Assembly: GCF_001552355.1 (NCBI RefSeq)
Contig: NZ_BCRA01000008.1
Coordinates: forward strand, 1 to 64,000
DNA length: 64,000 nucleotides
Origin: Microbacterium resistens NBRC 103078
GTDB lineage: Bacteria > Actinomycetota > Actinomycetes > Actinomycetales > Microbacteriaceae
Reading direction: 5' to 3'
Below the pieces are notes generated by a model that was not told the origin of the DNA, searched no databases, and saw nothing but the letters and a program-made list of their open reading frames with translations. Positions 36,799-45,572 of the stretch are shown here, in pieces (positions within the stretch are counted from its first letter, which is position 1; each line of letters opens with the position of its first letter). Made by a program: the position numbers and the translations under genes.

Positions 36799-38852
36799 CC
36801 GCTCCTCTGCTCTCCATCCGGGACCTCCACGTCAGCTTCGCCTCGGAGGCCGGCCGCGTCGACGCCGTCCGGGGCGTCTCCTTCGACCTCGAAGCGGGAC
36901 GCACGCTCAGCATCGTCGGCGAGTCGGGATCGGGCAAGTCCGTGACCTCGCTGGCGATCATGGGTCTCCTCGACGACAACGCGAAGGTCACCGGGTCGAT
37001 CCGGTTCGACGGGCAGGAGCTCGTCGGCAAGACCGACAAGCAGATGTCGTCGCTGCGCGGCAACGGGATCGCGATGATCTTCCAGGATCCGCTCACCTCG
37101 CTGACCCCGGTGTTCACCGTGGGCGACCAGCTGATCGAGGCGCTCACGGTGCACCGCAGCATGTCGGCCGCGCAGGCCACGGAGCGCGCGATCGAGCTCC
37201 TCCGCCTCGTCGGGATCCCGAGTCCCGAGCGGCGGATGAAGTCCTTCCCGCACGAGTTCTCCGGCGGTATGCGACAGCGCGTGGTGATCGCGATCGCGAT
37301 GGCGAACAACCCGAAGCTGATCATCGCCGACGAGCCGACGACCGCGCTCGACGTGACGATCCAGGCCCAGATCCTCGACCTGATCGGCACCGCGCAGCGG
37401 GAGACCGGTGCCGCGGTGATCATGATCACGCACGACATGGGGGTCGTCGCCAAGACCGCCGACGACGTGCTCGTGATGTACGCGGGCCGCCCCGTCGAAC
37501 AGGCCCCGGTCCGGGAGCTGTTCCACCAGACGCGCATGCCCTACTCGATCGGGCTCCTCGGCGCGATCCCCCGGATCGACAAGGCCGAGAAGGAGCCGCT
37601 GGTCCCCATCAAGGGCAACCCTCCGCTCCTGGTCAACCTCCCCGACGCCTGCCCCTTCGCGAATCGCTGCCCGATCGCGGTCGAGGCGTGCCGGACCGCC
37701 GAGCCTCCGCTCGAGACGATCGCGACCGCAGGCGGGGCCGAACACCGGGTCGCCTGCATCCGCGCGCACGAGATCGACGATGACGGGATGATCGGCGGAC
37801 GTCCGGTGTTCCCCGTGCCGGAGATCCCCGAGGCGGCGATCGACCGCGTCCCTCGCGAGGAGCGCCCGGTCACCCTCGACGTCCAGAACATGCGCAAGAC
37901 CTTCCCGCTCCTCAAGGGCGCGATCCTGAAGCGCAAGGTCGGCGAGGTGCACGCCGTCAAGGGCCTCACGTTCGACATCCGTGAGGGCGAGACCATGGCG
38001 ATCGTGGGCGAGTCCGGATGCGGCAAGACCACGACCCTGCTGCAGATCATGGACCTGGTGAAGCAGACCGACGGCGAGATCACCATCGCCGGGACGAAGG
38101 TCTCGGAGCTGCAGGGCGGTCGCGCCGAGCGCCAGCTCCGTCGCGACATCCAGATCGTGTTCCAGGACCCCATGGGCGCTCTCGATCCGCGCATGACCGT
38201 CACCGACGTCATCGCTGAGCCGCTGCGCGCCATCGGCGTCTCCCGCGACGAGGCGAACGCCCGCGTGGACGAGCTGATGGACCTCGTCGGGCTCGACCCG
38301 GCCCACGCCAACCGCTTCCCCGGTGCCTTCTCCGGCGGTCAGCGCCAGCGCATCGGCATCGCCCGCGCCCTCGCGACCAATCCGAAGATCGTCGTCCTCG
38401 ACGAGCCGGTGTCGGCGCTGGACGTGTCGATCCAGGCGGGTATCATCAACCTGCTGGACGAGCTCAAGGTGAAGCTCGGACTGTCCTACCTGTTCGTGGC
38501 GCACGATCTCTCGGTCGTCCGCCACATCGCGGACCGCGTCGGAGTGATGTACCTCGGCGAGTTCGTCGAGCACGGAGACGTCGACGCGGTCTTCGACGAC
38601 CCGCAGCACCCGTACACGCAGGCGCTGCTGTCGGCCATCCCGATCCCGGACCCGGACATCGAGCGCAACCGCGACCGGATCGTCCTGCAGGGCGACCTGC
38701 CGAGCCCGACGGAGAAGCTCACCGGCTGCCCGTTCGTGACCCGGTGCCCGCTGTACAAGATCCTTCCCCCCGAGCAGCAGACTCGCTGCGAGACGGTGGA
38801 ACCCGCCCTGACCGGCGGGCCCGACCACAGGAACGCGTGCCACTACCGCTGA
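36795..38852 (+). CDS. oligopeptide ABC transporter, fused double ATPase (DppD-DppF)
   Basis: Both ATPases of the importer in a single 685-residue chain. Domain 1 (about residues 5-265) has Walker A GESGSGKS, signature FSGGMRQRV and Walker B LIIADEP; its C-terminal OppC-type cysteine region ([20 protein letters not shown], about 280-300) follows. Domain 2 (about 357-610) has [24 protein letters not shown] and IVVLDEP, again with a Cys-rich end ([15 protein letters not shown]). Each nucleotide site looks intact. In most operons the two are separate genes; the fused form is common in actinobacteria. The start overlaps the permease stop. Confidence 0.94.
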   Translation: MTAPLLSIRDLHVSFASEAGRVDAVRGVSFDLEAGRTLSIVGESGSGKSVTSLAIMGLLDDNAKVTGSIRFDGQELVGKTDKQMSSLRGNGIAMIFQDPLTSLTPVFTVGDQLIEALTVHRSMSAAQATERAIELLRLVGIPSPERRMKSFPHEFSGGMRQRVVIAIAMANNPKLIIADEPTTALDVTIQAQILDLIGTAQRETGAAVIMITHDMGVVAKTADDVLVMYAGRPVEQAPVRELFHQTRMPYSIGLLGAIPRIDKAEKEPLVPIKGNPPLLVNLPDACPFANRCPIAVEACRTAEPPLETIATAGGAEHRVACIRAHEIDDDGMIGGRPVFPVPEIPEAAIDRVPREERPVTLDVQNMRKTFPLLKGAILKRKVGEVHAVKGLTFDIREGETMAIVGESGCGKTTTLLQIMDLVKQTDGEITIAGTKVSELQGGRAERQLRRDIQIVFQDPMGALDPRMTVTDVIAEPLRAIGVSRDEANARVDELMDLVGLDPAHANRFPGAFSGGQRQRIGIARALATNPKIVVLDEPVSALDVSIQAGIINLLDELKVKLGLSYLFVAHDLSVVRHIADRVGVMYLGEFVEHGDVDAVFDDPQHPYTQALLSAIPIPDPDIERNRDRIVLQGDLPSPTEKLTGCPFVTRCPLYKILPPEQQTRCETVEPALTGGPDHRNACHYR

Positions 38853-38958
38853 GAAATCGGAACGGTAACGGTTTGCGATCCCTACCCCGGATCGTCCGTG
38901 GCACGTGGTTATCCTGCCCTCATCCCCTGAAAGAGCCGAAAGGCAACGAAGGAGCACC
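38853..38958 (+). promoter_or_regulatory. leader of the binding-protein gene
   Basis: A 106-base gap that carries a small perfect dyad CGATCCCTACCCCGGATCG and a TTATCCT element, about 45 bases before the binding-protein start, that would serve as internal promoter. Such an extra promoter fits the usual need for more binding protein than membrane subunits. AAGGAG sits before the ATG. Evidence is by eye only. Confidence 0.4.
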
Positions 38959-40674
38959 ATGAAAAGGCACCAGAAGCTGATGGGCGTCGTCGCCCTCGGC
39001 GGCGCCCTCGCACTCGCCATCAGCGGTTGTGCGTCGGGCAGCAACACCGGCGGCGGTAACGGCGGCGACGAGAAGCCGGCCGAGACCAAGAGCGCGGACT
39101 ACAACCCGCAGCCGCGCGAGAACCTGAAGGAGGGCGGCGAGGTCCACTTCGAGATCAACGAGATCCCGCCGCAGCTGAACGCGTTCAACAGCGACGGCAG
39201 CGCCGACACGCAGCGCCTCGCCTCGTGGTACACGCCCCAGGTGTTCCTGATGGACCCGGACGGGACGGTCAAGCCGAACCCCGCCTACGTCTCCGACTAC
39301 AAGATCGGTGTCGAGGGCGGCAACACCACGGTCTCGTTCACGGTGAACGAGAAGGCGACGTGGAACGACGGCACGCCGATCGACTACACCGCCTTCGAGA
39401 CCACCTGGAAGGCCAACAACGGCACCGACGAGGCCTACGCCCCGAACTCGACCGACGGCTACAAGGCCATCACCTCGGTCACGCAGGGCGCGACGCCGAA
39501 GGACGTCGTCGTGACGTTCGACGGCGAGTTCGCCTGGCCGCAGATGCCGTTCCTCACGGGGATCATGCACCCGGCCGTCAACACCCCGCAGATCTTCAAC
39601 GAGGGCTTCATCAGCAACCCGCACCCCGAGTGGGGCGCCGGGCCGTACAAGATCGACAACTTCGACGCGAACGGCCAGACGGTCACGTTCGTCCCGAACG
39701 AGAACTGGTGGGGCGACAAGCCGCTGCTGGACAAGGTCACCTTCACCGGGATGGACGCGTCGGCATCGATCAACGCGTTCAAGAACGGTGAGGTCGACGA
39801 GGCGCCGACCAACAACAAGGACCGCCTCGCGCAGGTCGCCGACATGAAGGACGTCGTGACCTACCGCGCCCAGCGCACCTCGAAGACGGTTCTGCTCGTC
39901 GACTCCGAGAAGCCGCAGTTCCAGGACATCAAGGTCCGCCAGGCGTTCTTCATGGGCGTCGACCGCGAGCAGCAGAAGCAGATCGCGTGGAACGGCCTCG
40001 GCTACGAGGAGCCGGACGCCGGTTCGCTGAACCTCTACGCCTTCCAGGACGGCTACAAGGACTCGTTCGCCGAGGCGGGCCTGAAGCACGACGTCGACGC
40101 GGCCAAGAAGCTGCTCGACGAGGCGGGCTGGACCGAGGGCAAGGACGGCATCCGCGAGAAGGACGGCGTCAAGCTCTCCGTCACCTACCCGGTGTTCAGC
40201 GACGACCCGACCATCGAGGCTCTGGCCAAGGCGCTCCAGCAGCAGCAGAAGGCGATCGGCATCGAGATCAAGATCGACAAGCGCGCGTCGGCGGACTTCT
40301 CCAGCGACTTCACCTCGAAGAACTGGGACACCGTCTCGCTGCAGTTCACCGATTCCGACCCGTTCGGCCCGCTGTGGTTCTGCCAGCTGTACTGCTCTGA
40401 CAGCAGCCTGAACCTGTCGGGGACCAGCACGCCGGAGATCGACGAGAAGATCAAGGCGGAGGTCGAGTCCCAGACGACGGCCGAGGCCTGGACCGAGGCG
40501 TCGATGAAGCTCGAGCCGGAGATCATCAAGGAGACCTGGGGCGTCATCCCGCTCTACAACGGTCCCTGGATCGTCACCGCGAAGAAGGGGCTCGCCAACC
40601 TGACCCCGGAGCCCTACGTGGGCCTCGACGGCTACGGCGTCACCCCGGTGGAGAACGTGGGCTGGGAGAAGTAA
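38959..40674 (+). CDS. oligopeptide-binding lipoprotein (ABC transporter substrate-binding)
   Basis: Extracytoplasmic binding protein of the SBP_bac_5 family, 571 residues. The N-terminus is a lipoprotein signal peptide, MKRHQKLMGVV then a hydrophobic run and the lipobox LAISGCA with the modified cysteine at residue 23, then a glycine/asparagine linker. The body has the family patterns EKATWNDGTPIDYTAFETTW (about 138-157) and QTVTFVPNENWWGDKP (about 235-250). Ligand is unknown; peptides are the default. The gene follows the ATPase and ends at a strong terminator. Protein-rich Asn/Asp/Lys content is typical of an exported protein. Confidence 0.94.
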   Translation: MKRHQKLMGVVALGGALALAISGCASGSNTGGGNGGDEKPAETKSADYNPQPRENLKEGGEVHFEINEIPPQLNAFNSDGSADTQRLASWYTPQVFLMDPDGTVKPNPAYVSDYKIGVEGGNTTVSFTVNEKATWNDGTPIDYTAFETTWKANNGTDEAYAPNSTDGYKAITSVTQGATPKDVVVTFDGEFAWPQMPFLTGIMHPAVNTPQIFNEGFISNPHPEWGAGPYKIDNFDANGQTVTFVPNENWWGDKPLLDKVTFTGMDASASINAFKNGEVDEAPTNNKDRLAQVADMKDVVTYRAQRTSKTVLLVDSEKPQFQDIKVRQAFFMGVDREQQKQIAWNGLGYEEPDAGSLNLYAFQDGYKDSFAEAGLKHDVDAAKKLLDEAGWTEGKDGIREKDGVKLSVTYPVFSDDPTIEALAKALQQQQKAIGIEIKIDKRASADFSSDFTSKNWDTVSLQFTDSDPFGPLWFCQLYCSDSSLNLSGTSTPEIDEKIKAEVESQTTAEAWTEASMKLEPEIIKETWGVIPLYNGPWIVTAKKGLANLTPEPYVGLDGYGVTPVENVGWEK

Positions 40675-40692
40675 CCCTCTCCCTCCCTCGCG

Positions 40693-40730
40693 AGCGGGGT
40701 CGGCGGATTCGTCCGCCGGCCCCGCTTTCT
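40693..40730 (+). terminator. terminator of the oligopeptide transporter operon
   Basis: GCGGGGTCGGCGGA, a TTCG loop, and TCCGCCGGCCCCGC form a near-perfect stem of 14 pairs, followed by TTTCT. The UUCG tetraloop and T-run are a typical intrinsic terminator. It separates the binding-protein gene from the small secreted peptide gene. Confidence 0.85.
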
Positions 40731-40756
40731 CGTGCTCGGGCCACCGGCATGGCGCG

Positions 40757-40785
40757 TTGCCGCTCATCGTCCGCCGACATAGGGT
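40757..40785 (+). promoter_or_regulatory. promoter of the small secreted peptide gene
   Basis: TTGCCG (40757-40762), a 17-base spacer and TAGGGT (40780-40785) make a plausible sigma-A promoter about 95 bases before the peptide's start codon. It lies after the terminator at 40693-40730, so the peptide gene should be transcribed independently of the transporter. Confidence 0.5.
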
Positions 40786-40881
40786 CGTGACCATGGATCG
40801 CTCGGGGGGAGCGATGCACCGCACTCCCCGTCGATCGTTCGACCCACAACGGATGTGGGCGACGACACGGAAGGAAGTTCG

Positions 40882-41034
40882 ATGAAGATCTCTCTCACGA
40901 AGAAGACCGCCGGGGTCCTGGCGGCGTTCGCGCTCGCGCTCGGCGCGGTGGGCGTCGCCGCGTCCGCATCGCAGGTGGAGACCTCCTCCCCGCAGGCGCT
41001 GCTGATGATCTGCAACGGCGCGAACCTCTGCTGA
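40882..41034 (+). CDS. small secreted peptide with two C-terminal cysteines
   Basis: A 50-residue precursor not matched to any family I know. It has a basic start MKISLTKKTAG, a hydrophobic core VLAAFALALGAVGVAA, and a probable signal-peptidase site after ASA (about residues 30-31), leaving a mature peptide of about 20 residues that ends QALLMICNGANLC. The two cysteines, six residues apart, include the very last residue; they could close a seven-residue disulfide ring or be modified. GGAAGGAAG lies before the ATG, the codons have strong G/C third positions, and the gene is bracketed by its own promoter and a perfect terminator, so it looks real. It could be a signalling peptide, a bacteriocin-like peptide or a cell-surface small protein. 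Confidence 0.75.
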   Translation: MKISLTKKTAGVLAAFALALGAVGVAASASQVETSSPQALLMICNGANLC

Positions 41035-41047
41035 GATCGACACAGGC

Positions 41048-41080
41048 GGGGCCGGCGGATCCCTCCGCCGGCCCCTTCTC
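41048..41080 (+). terminator. terminator after the small secreted peptide gene
   Basis: GGGGCCGGCGGA (41048-41059), a TCCC loop and TCCGCCGGCCCC (41064-41075) form a perfect 12-pair stem, followed by TTCTC. It begins 13 bases after the peptide's stop codon. The stem sequence resembles that of the terminator at 40693-40730, which also contains the GGCGGA/TCCGCC arms. Confidence 0.86.
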
Positions 41081-41126
41081 GTCATGTCTGCGAAGTCTCC
41101 TTCCGGGGGCCTCTTAGGCTGGTGCC

Positions 41127-41876
41127 GTGACGGTGAGCGTGGTGCTGGTGCATGGGATCCGGACATCGGCGACGATGTGGCGCTCCCAGCTGGCGTATCT
41201 GACCGAGCGGGGGACTCCGGCCGTCGCCGTCGACCTGCCGGGACACGGTACCCGCATGGACGAGGTCTTCACCCTCGACGAGGCCTTCGCCACGATCGAT
41301 TCCGCTGTCAGAGACGCTGCGGCGGCCGGCCCGGTCCTCCTCGTGGGGCACTCGATGGGCGGGCTGCTCTCCACGGTCTACGCAGGCAGCGACGCGACCC
41401 CGCCCGTCGCCGGGTTCGTCGCGGCGTCCTGCACCGCCGTGCCGCGGGGAGCGGGCCTCGCCGCCTACCGGATGCTCGCCGGGGCGATGAACTCACTGCC
41501 GGACCAGGGCATGTGGCTGAGCCAGCGCGTGCTGGCAGCCACGCTGCCCGAGCACACCCGGGAGGATTTCGGAGCGGGCGGTTACGCGCTGCGTGCGCAG
41601 GACGTCGCCCTGGGCGCGCTGCGGACGCTCGATCTGCTGACGGCGGTCGAGCGTCTGACGATGCCGACCTGGTTCGTGAACGGGCAGTACGACCAGCTGC
41701 GCATCCATGAGCGGCTGTTCCTCGGGATCGCGCCGAACGCCGAATTGATCCTCGTCCCCCGGACGACCCATCTCGTCACCGCGATGCGTCCGCGCGTCTT
41801 CAACGCCGTCCTGGGCCTGGCGCTCGCGACGCTGGAGTCGGAGGGCGCCCGCCCGCCCGTATCGCCCCGGTCATGA
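41127..41876 (+). CDS. alpha/beta-fold hydrolase
   Basis: A 249-residue single-domain alpha/beta hydrolase. It shows VSVVLVHGIRTSATMWRSQL (residues 3-22, with the HG oxyanion element), VDLPGHGTRMD, the nucleophile elbow LLVGHSMGGLLSTVYAG (serine about residue 75), and the late histidine in RTTHLVTAMRP (about 214). Substrate is not known. The start is GTG at 41127, six bases after TAGGCT, so the mRNA is probably leaderless. The last 77 bases overlap the convergent exporter gene. Confidence 0.87.
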   Translation: MTVSVVLVHGIRTSATMWRSQLAYLTERGTPAVAVDLPGHGTRMDEVFTLDEAFATIDSAVRDAAAAGPVLLVGHSMGGLLSTVYAGSDATPPVAGFVAASCTAVPRGAGLAAYRMLAGAMNSLPDQGMWLSQRVLAATLPEHTREDFGAGGYALRAQDVALGALRTLDLLTAVERLTMPTWFVNGQYDQLRIHERLFLGIAPNAELILVPRTTHLVTAMRPRVFNAVLGLALATLESEGARPPVSPRS

Positions 41877-43080
41877 GAGCTCCCCCGAGCGACAGCACGG
41901 CAGCGCCGACGAACAGGAGCCAGAAGCCGCTCACCGCGGCGACCAGTCCCGCACCCAGCAGCGGCCCCACGAGCTGGCCGAGGGCCGCGGAGACGTTCAC
42001 GAGCCCCAGGTCGCGGGCGTGGTCGTCGGGATCCCGGAGCAGGTCCGTCGCGAACGCCAGGCTCACCGCCATGTAGGCGCCGTAGCCCGTGCCCATGACC
42101 GCCGCCGCCACCGAGGTCACCACGAGGTCGGGACTCAGGAGGATGACGACGCCCGAGGCGGCCTGCACGACGGCCGAGAGCACCGTCAGAAGCCGGCGGC
42201 GGCCCCACCGGTCCGAGAGGATGCCCACCACCACCGAGGCGGCCACGACGAAGGCCGTGTACACGACGATGAGCAGCAGCAGGTCGTCCTCGGCCTCCGC
42301 GGCGGGCACGCCGATGCCGTATCGAAGGAAGAACAGCAGGAGGGAGGTGCCCAGGGCGTTTCCGACGTTGACCACGAACCGGCTCGCGAGAAGCCAGAGA
42401 AAGTCGCGGTCGTGCAGGGAGGACCGTCGTGCGCCGGGCGCGTCGACCGTGCCGCGTGTCGCCGGCCGGTCCGGGAGCAGCGCTGCGGCGCCCACCCCGA
42501 CGACCGCGATGATCCCGGCGAGGAGCGCGTACGCCGCCCCGGTGCCGAGCCCGAGCACCACCACCGCCCCGACGCCGACGACCACCCCCGCGGCCTGCGC
42601 GGCGCTGGCCGCCGCGGACGCGCTCCCGCGCTGCGTGTCGAGCTGATCCGCGATGAGCGCGGTGAACGCCGCCCCCGCCGTCGAGACGCCGACCGACACG
42701 ACCACCCACGAGGCGCCGATCCCGAGGGGCCCCTCCGCGGCACCTGTGAGCAGGAGGCCGACGGCGGCGACGAGCGATCCGCCCGCCGCCCACGGGCGCC
42801 GTCGTCCCCATACGAGCCGGGTGCGGTCGGACATCCGGCCCGCCAAGGGTGCGGCCAGCACGCCGGCGAGCCCGCCGGCGGACAGCACCACGCCGGCGCG
42901 GACCACGCCCTCGATCCACCCGTCGCCGGGGGTGTCGAGCTGAAGCGGGAGCAGCAGCTGGATCGGAGTCAGCTGCACCGTCCACACCGCCAGCCATGCC
43001 AGGGTGAACAGGAGGAACCATACTCCCCCGACCCTGCGTGCCGTGGGGCGGGCGGGATCGGGCACGGACGACTCGGGCAT
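41800..43080 (-). CDS. major facilitator superfamily transporter
   Basis: A 426-residue membrane protein with about 12 helices. Motif A-like loops are GRMSDRTRLVWGRRRPWAAGG after helix 2 (about residues 75-95) and VGILSDRWGRRRLLTVL in the second half, which points to a drug- or sugar-type exporter of the MFS; the substrate is unknown. The ATG at 43080 has GAAGGAG at a good distance; the open frame extends 23 codons further upstream. The final 25 codons or so overlap the convergent hydrolase gene. Confidence 0.88.
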   Translation of the reverse strand: MPESSVPDPARPTARRVGGVWFLLFTLAWLAVWTVQLTPIQLLLPLQLDTPGDGWIEGVVRAGVVLSAGGLAGVLAAPLAGRMSDRTRLVWGRRRPWAAGGSLVAAVGLLLTGAAEGPLGIGASWVVVSVGVSTAGAAFTALIADQLDTQRGSASAAASAAQAAGVVVGVGAVVVLGLGTGAAYALLAGIIAVVGVGAAALLPDRPATRGTVDAPGARRSSLHDRDFLWLLASRFVVNVGNALGTSLLLFFLRYGIGVPAAEAEDDLLLLIVVYTAFVVAASVVVGILSDRWGRRRLLTVLSAVVQAASGVVILLSPDLVVTSVAAAVMGTGYGAYMAVSLAFATDLLRDPDDHARDLGLVNVSAALGQLVGPLLGAGLVAAVSGFWLLFVGAAVLSLGGALMTGAIRAGGRPPTPASRAPGPGRR

Positions 43081-43168
43081 GGAGGACTCCTTCGACTCCT
43101 CCGCCCAGCATGGACCCGCGAGCACGACGGGACGCGGCACGACGCGCACGCGACACGGCCGAACGCCG

Positions 43169-43198
43169 TTCGGCGCCGATACGGAGACCTGTTAGACT
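43169..43198 (+). promoter_or_regulatory. candidate rpsT promoter
   Basis: TTCGGC (43169-43174), an 18-base spacer and TAGACT (43193-43198) lie about 100 bases before the rpsT start, giving a leader of about 95 bases. I see no recognisable S20-binding structure in that leader. Confidence 0.45.
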
Positions 43199-43300
43199 CG
43201 GTGATTGGCTTGCGTGTGGGTTTTGCCCTCACGACCGCCGCTCAACGCCCCTCTCCCGTTGACGGCACACCATCCGAAACACGAACGAAGGTTCCCGCAC

Positions 43301-43561
43301 GTGGCAAACATCAAGTCGCAGATCAAGCGCAACAAGACCAACGAGAAGGCGCGCGAGCGCAACAAGGCCGTCAAGAGCGAGCTGAAGACCGCCGTGCGCA
43401 CCACGCGCGCCGCGATCGCCGCCGGTGACAAGGCCGCCGCCGAGGCCGCCCTGAAGAAGGCGTCGAAGAAGCTGGACAAGGCCGTCAGCAAGGGTGTCAT
43501 CCACTCCAACCAGGCCGCGAACCGCAAGTCGTCGATCGCCAAGCAGGTCGCCGCGCTCTGA
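43301..43561 (+). CDS. rpsT: 30S ribosomal protein S20
   Basis: An 86-residue basic protein of the small subunit that binds 16S rRNA. The sequence opens [20 protein letters not shown] and ends [19 protein letters not shown], both clear S20 signatures, with the lysine/alanine-rich helices between. Start is GTG at 43301 after a GAAGG. A strong hairpin terminator follows immediately. It is divergent from the exporter gene and convergent with holA. Confidence 0.98.
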   Translation: MANIKSQIKRNKTNEKARERNKAVKSELKTAVRTTRAAIAAGDKAAAEAALKKASKKLDKAVSKGVIHSNQAANRKSSIAKQVAAL

Positions 43562-43577
43562 CGCCTCGCCGCATCAC

Positions 43578-43610
43578 GAAGGCCCGTCTCCTCGGAGGCG
43601 GGCCTTCGTC
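43578..43610 (+). terminator. rpsT terminator
   Basis: GAAGGCCCG (43578-43586) pairs perfectly with CGGGCCTTC (43599-43607), with a TCTCCTCGGAGG interior that can continue the stem, followed by a short GTCGTCGTC tail. It lies 17 bases after the rpsT stop and may serve both rpsT and the convergent holA. Confidence 0.8.
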
Positions 43611-43644
43611 GTCGTCCGGCACGGCGTCGGCCGTTCCGACGTGC

Positions 43645-44694
43645 TCAGCCGCCGAAGGGACGACGCGTCGCGACCACCGTGATCATGCGCTCCAGGGCGA
43701 AGACGGGATCCCGCGCGGCGCCCTTGACCTCGGCGTCCGCGCGCGCCGTCGCCTGGATCGCGAGCCCGAGGGAGCGCTCGTTCCAGCCGGACAGATCGCG
43801 ACGGGCGCGATCGACCTGCCAGTCCTTCATCCCGAGCCGTGAGGCCAGAGCCGCCGCCGGTTCCCGGGACCCGGCGACGCGCGCCATCGTGCGCAGCTTC
43901 ATCGCGAACGCCGCGACCATGGGCACGGGGTCCGCGCCGGAGGACAGGGCGTGGCGGAGCGCCACGAGCGCCTCGCCGTAACGGCCCGCGATCGCCGTGT
44001 CGGCCACGACGAACGCCGACACCTCGACCCGTCCCCCGTAATACCGTTCCACCACGGCGGGCGTGATCTCTCCCTCGACGTCGCCGATGAGCTGCTGGCA
44101 CGCCGCCGCCAGCTCGGTGACGTCATCCGAGAATGCGGAGACGAGAGCTCGCAGCGCCTGGGGGGCGATGCGCTTGTCGGCAGCCTTGAACTCCCCCGCC
44201 GCGAAGTCGAACTTGTCGCTGTCGCGCTTGATCGCGGGGCACGGGATCTCGATCCCCTCGCCGGTGCCGGCGCGCACGGCGTCGAGCAGCTTCTTGCCCC
44301 GCACCGACGCCCCGGTGTGGCGGAGGATCACCGTCGCGCCCTCCTGAGGATGCTCCAGGTACGCCACGGCCTCCTGGATGAAGGCGTCCGTCGCCTTCTC
44401 GACGCCGGCCACGCGCACCAGGCGCGGCTCGCCGAACAGGGACGGCGAGGTCAGCGCGAGAAGGGTGCCCGAGGCGTAGTCGTCAGCGCGGACGTCGCTG
44501 ACCTCCAGCGCCGGGTCCTCCAGCCGCAGGTAGTCGCGGACTCCCGCGATCGCGCGCTCGGCGCAGATCTCCTCGGGCCCCGAGACCAGGACGATCGGCG
44601 CGGGCCGGGGCTCCCGCCAGGACACCTGCGGAATGCTCGCGGCCTTGCTCCCGCGCTTGGCGCCGCCGCGGGCAGAGGAACGGGGGGCAGCCAT
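43645..44694 (-). CDS. holA: DNA polymerase III subunit delta
   Basis: Clamp-loader delta subunit, which opens the beta sliding clamp. The 349-residue protein has the family's N-terminal AAA-like fold without Walker motifs (APIVLVSGPEEICAERAI at about residues 32-50), the segment SPSLFGEPRLVRVAGVEK (about 88-105), and the C-terminal collar region with RVEVSAFVVADTAIAGRYGE (about 230) and ALERMITVVA. A TAGGCT ends 7 bases before the ATG. It is convergent with rpsT, the usual neighbour in actinobacteria. Confidence 0.9.
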   Translation of the reverse strand: MAAPRSSARGGAKRGSKAASIPQVSWREPRPAPIVLVSGPEEICAERAIAGVRDYLRLEDPALEVSDVRADDYASGTLLALTSPSLFGEPRLVRVAGVEKATDAFIQEAVAYLEHPQEGATVILRHTGASVRGKKLLDAVRAGTGEGIEIPCPAIKRDSDKFDFAAGEFKAADKRIAPQALRALVSAFSDDVTELAAACQQLIGDVEGEITPAVVERYYGGRVEVSAFVVADTAIAGRYGEALVALRHALSSGADPVPMVAAFAMKLRTMARVAGSREPAAALASRLGMKDWQVDRARRDLSGWNERSLGLAIQATARADAEVKGAARDPVFALERMITVVATRRPFGG

Positions 44695-44761
44695 GCGTCC
44701 CAGCCTACCGGCGGGCGCCGACGTCCCCGCCGGTGCCGGGGACACCCCGTGACGATCCGGG

Positions 44762-45427
44762 TCAGCGCCCGCCCACGGCATCGCGGACGGCGTCGCCCAG
44801 GTCGTCGAAGCGCTGCAGGGCGACCTGCTCGCCGTTGAGGAAGAACGTCGGGGTGCCGGTGATCCCGAGCGCACGGCCGTCCTCGACGTCCCGGTTCACC
44901 CGTTCCGTCGTCGCGGGGTCCGCGACCGCCCGGTCGTACGAGGCCATGTCCAGACCCAGCTCCTGAGCGTAGGCGCGGAACACCGCGGGATCGGGCGTCG
45001 ACGCCTCGCCCCACTCCGCCTGCGTCCGGAACAGCAGGTGGTACATGTCCTCGAATCGCCCCTGCTGCGCCGCGGCCTCGACGGCGACGGCCGCGTTCAT
45101 CGCGTTCACGTGGCCCGGGAGCGGGAAATAGCGCACGACGTAGGTGATCTCGCCGGCGTACTCGGCGCGGAGGTCCTCGACCACCGGATAGAAGGCGCCG
45201 CAGGCCTCGCACTCGAAGTCCAGGAACTCGACGACGGTGACCCTGCCGTCGCTCTCCTCCCCCAGCACATGCGAGTCGTCGCGCACGACCGCGGCGGTCG
45301 GGTCCGCCGAGGGATCCGTCGCCTCCGGCGCGGCGCCGCGGGTGGCGAGGACGAAGAGCAGCCCGCCGAGCAGCAGCACCACCGCCGCGCCGACGGCGAC
45401 GAGGATCGCCCTGAGTGTGCGGTTCAT
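44762..45427 (-). CDS. membrane-anchored DsbA-family thiol-disulfide protein
   Basis: A 221-residue extracytoplasmic thioredoxin-fold protein. It has one N-terminal membrane anchor (about residues 7-28), a Pro/Asp-rich spacer, and a thioredoxin domain with the active site Cys73-Glu-Ala-Cys76 in VVEFLDFECEACGAFYPVVE; the cis-proline loop is GITGTPTFFLNGEQV (about 190-205). Such proteins oxidise or isomerise exported disulfides. The ATG at 45427 follows GGAGGGT. A short (ATCCCG)5 tandem repeat lies 18 bases upstream within the leader. Confidence 0.9.
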   Translation of the reverse strand: MNRTLRAILVAVGAAVVLLLGGLLFVLATRGAAPEATDPSADPTAAVVRDDSHVLGEESDGRVTVVEFLDFECEACGAFYPVVEDLRAEYAGEITYVVRYFPLPGHVNAMNAAVAVEAAAQQGRFEDMYHLLFRTQAEWGEASTPDPAVFRAYAQELGLDMASYDRAVADPATTERVNRDVEDGRALGITGTPTFFLNGEQVALQRFDDLGDAVRDAVGGR

Positions 45428-45444
45428 CGGACCCTCCAAAGGAA

Positions 45445-45474
45445 CGGGATCGGGATCGGGATCGGGATCGGGAT
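45445..45474. repeat. hexanucleotide tandem repeat (CGGGAT)5
   Basis: Five perfect CGGGAT units, followed by two degenerate ones (CAGGGAT, CAGGAG), occupy the leader of the DsbA-like gene, between its likely -10 TACCCT near 45520 and its ribosome-binding site. The array is exactly in multiples of six, so length changes would alter leader length and spacing, not a coding frame. The rest of the 145-base gap to comEC shows nothing else. Confidence 0.85.
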
Positions 45475-45572
45475 CAGGGATCAGGAGCCGGGGATGAGGA
45501 CGGTGGACGGATCGCGGCCGAGGGTAGCAGTGTGTGCCATGCACCCCCTGGGGAGGCGTCGTCCGTTCTCCG

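Noticed and set aside
38870-38900. Dyad CGATCCCTACCCCGGATCG as an operator of the binding-protein gene
   Set aside because: Only six base pairs with a seven-base gap, within reach of chance in a GC-rich leader; kept as a note in the leader feature only.
43199-43300. Possible autoregulatory RNA structure in the rpsT leader
   Set aside because: I could not find a stable or known S20-binding hairpin by eye.
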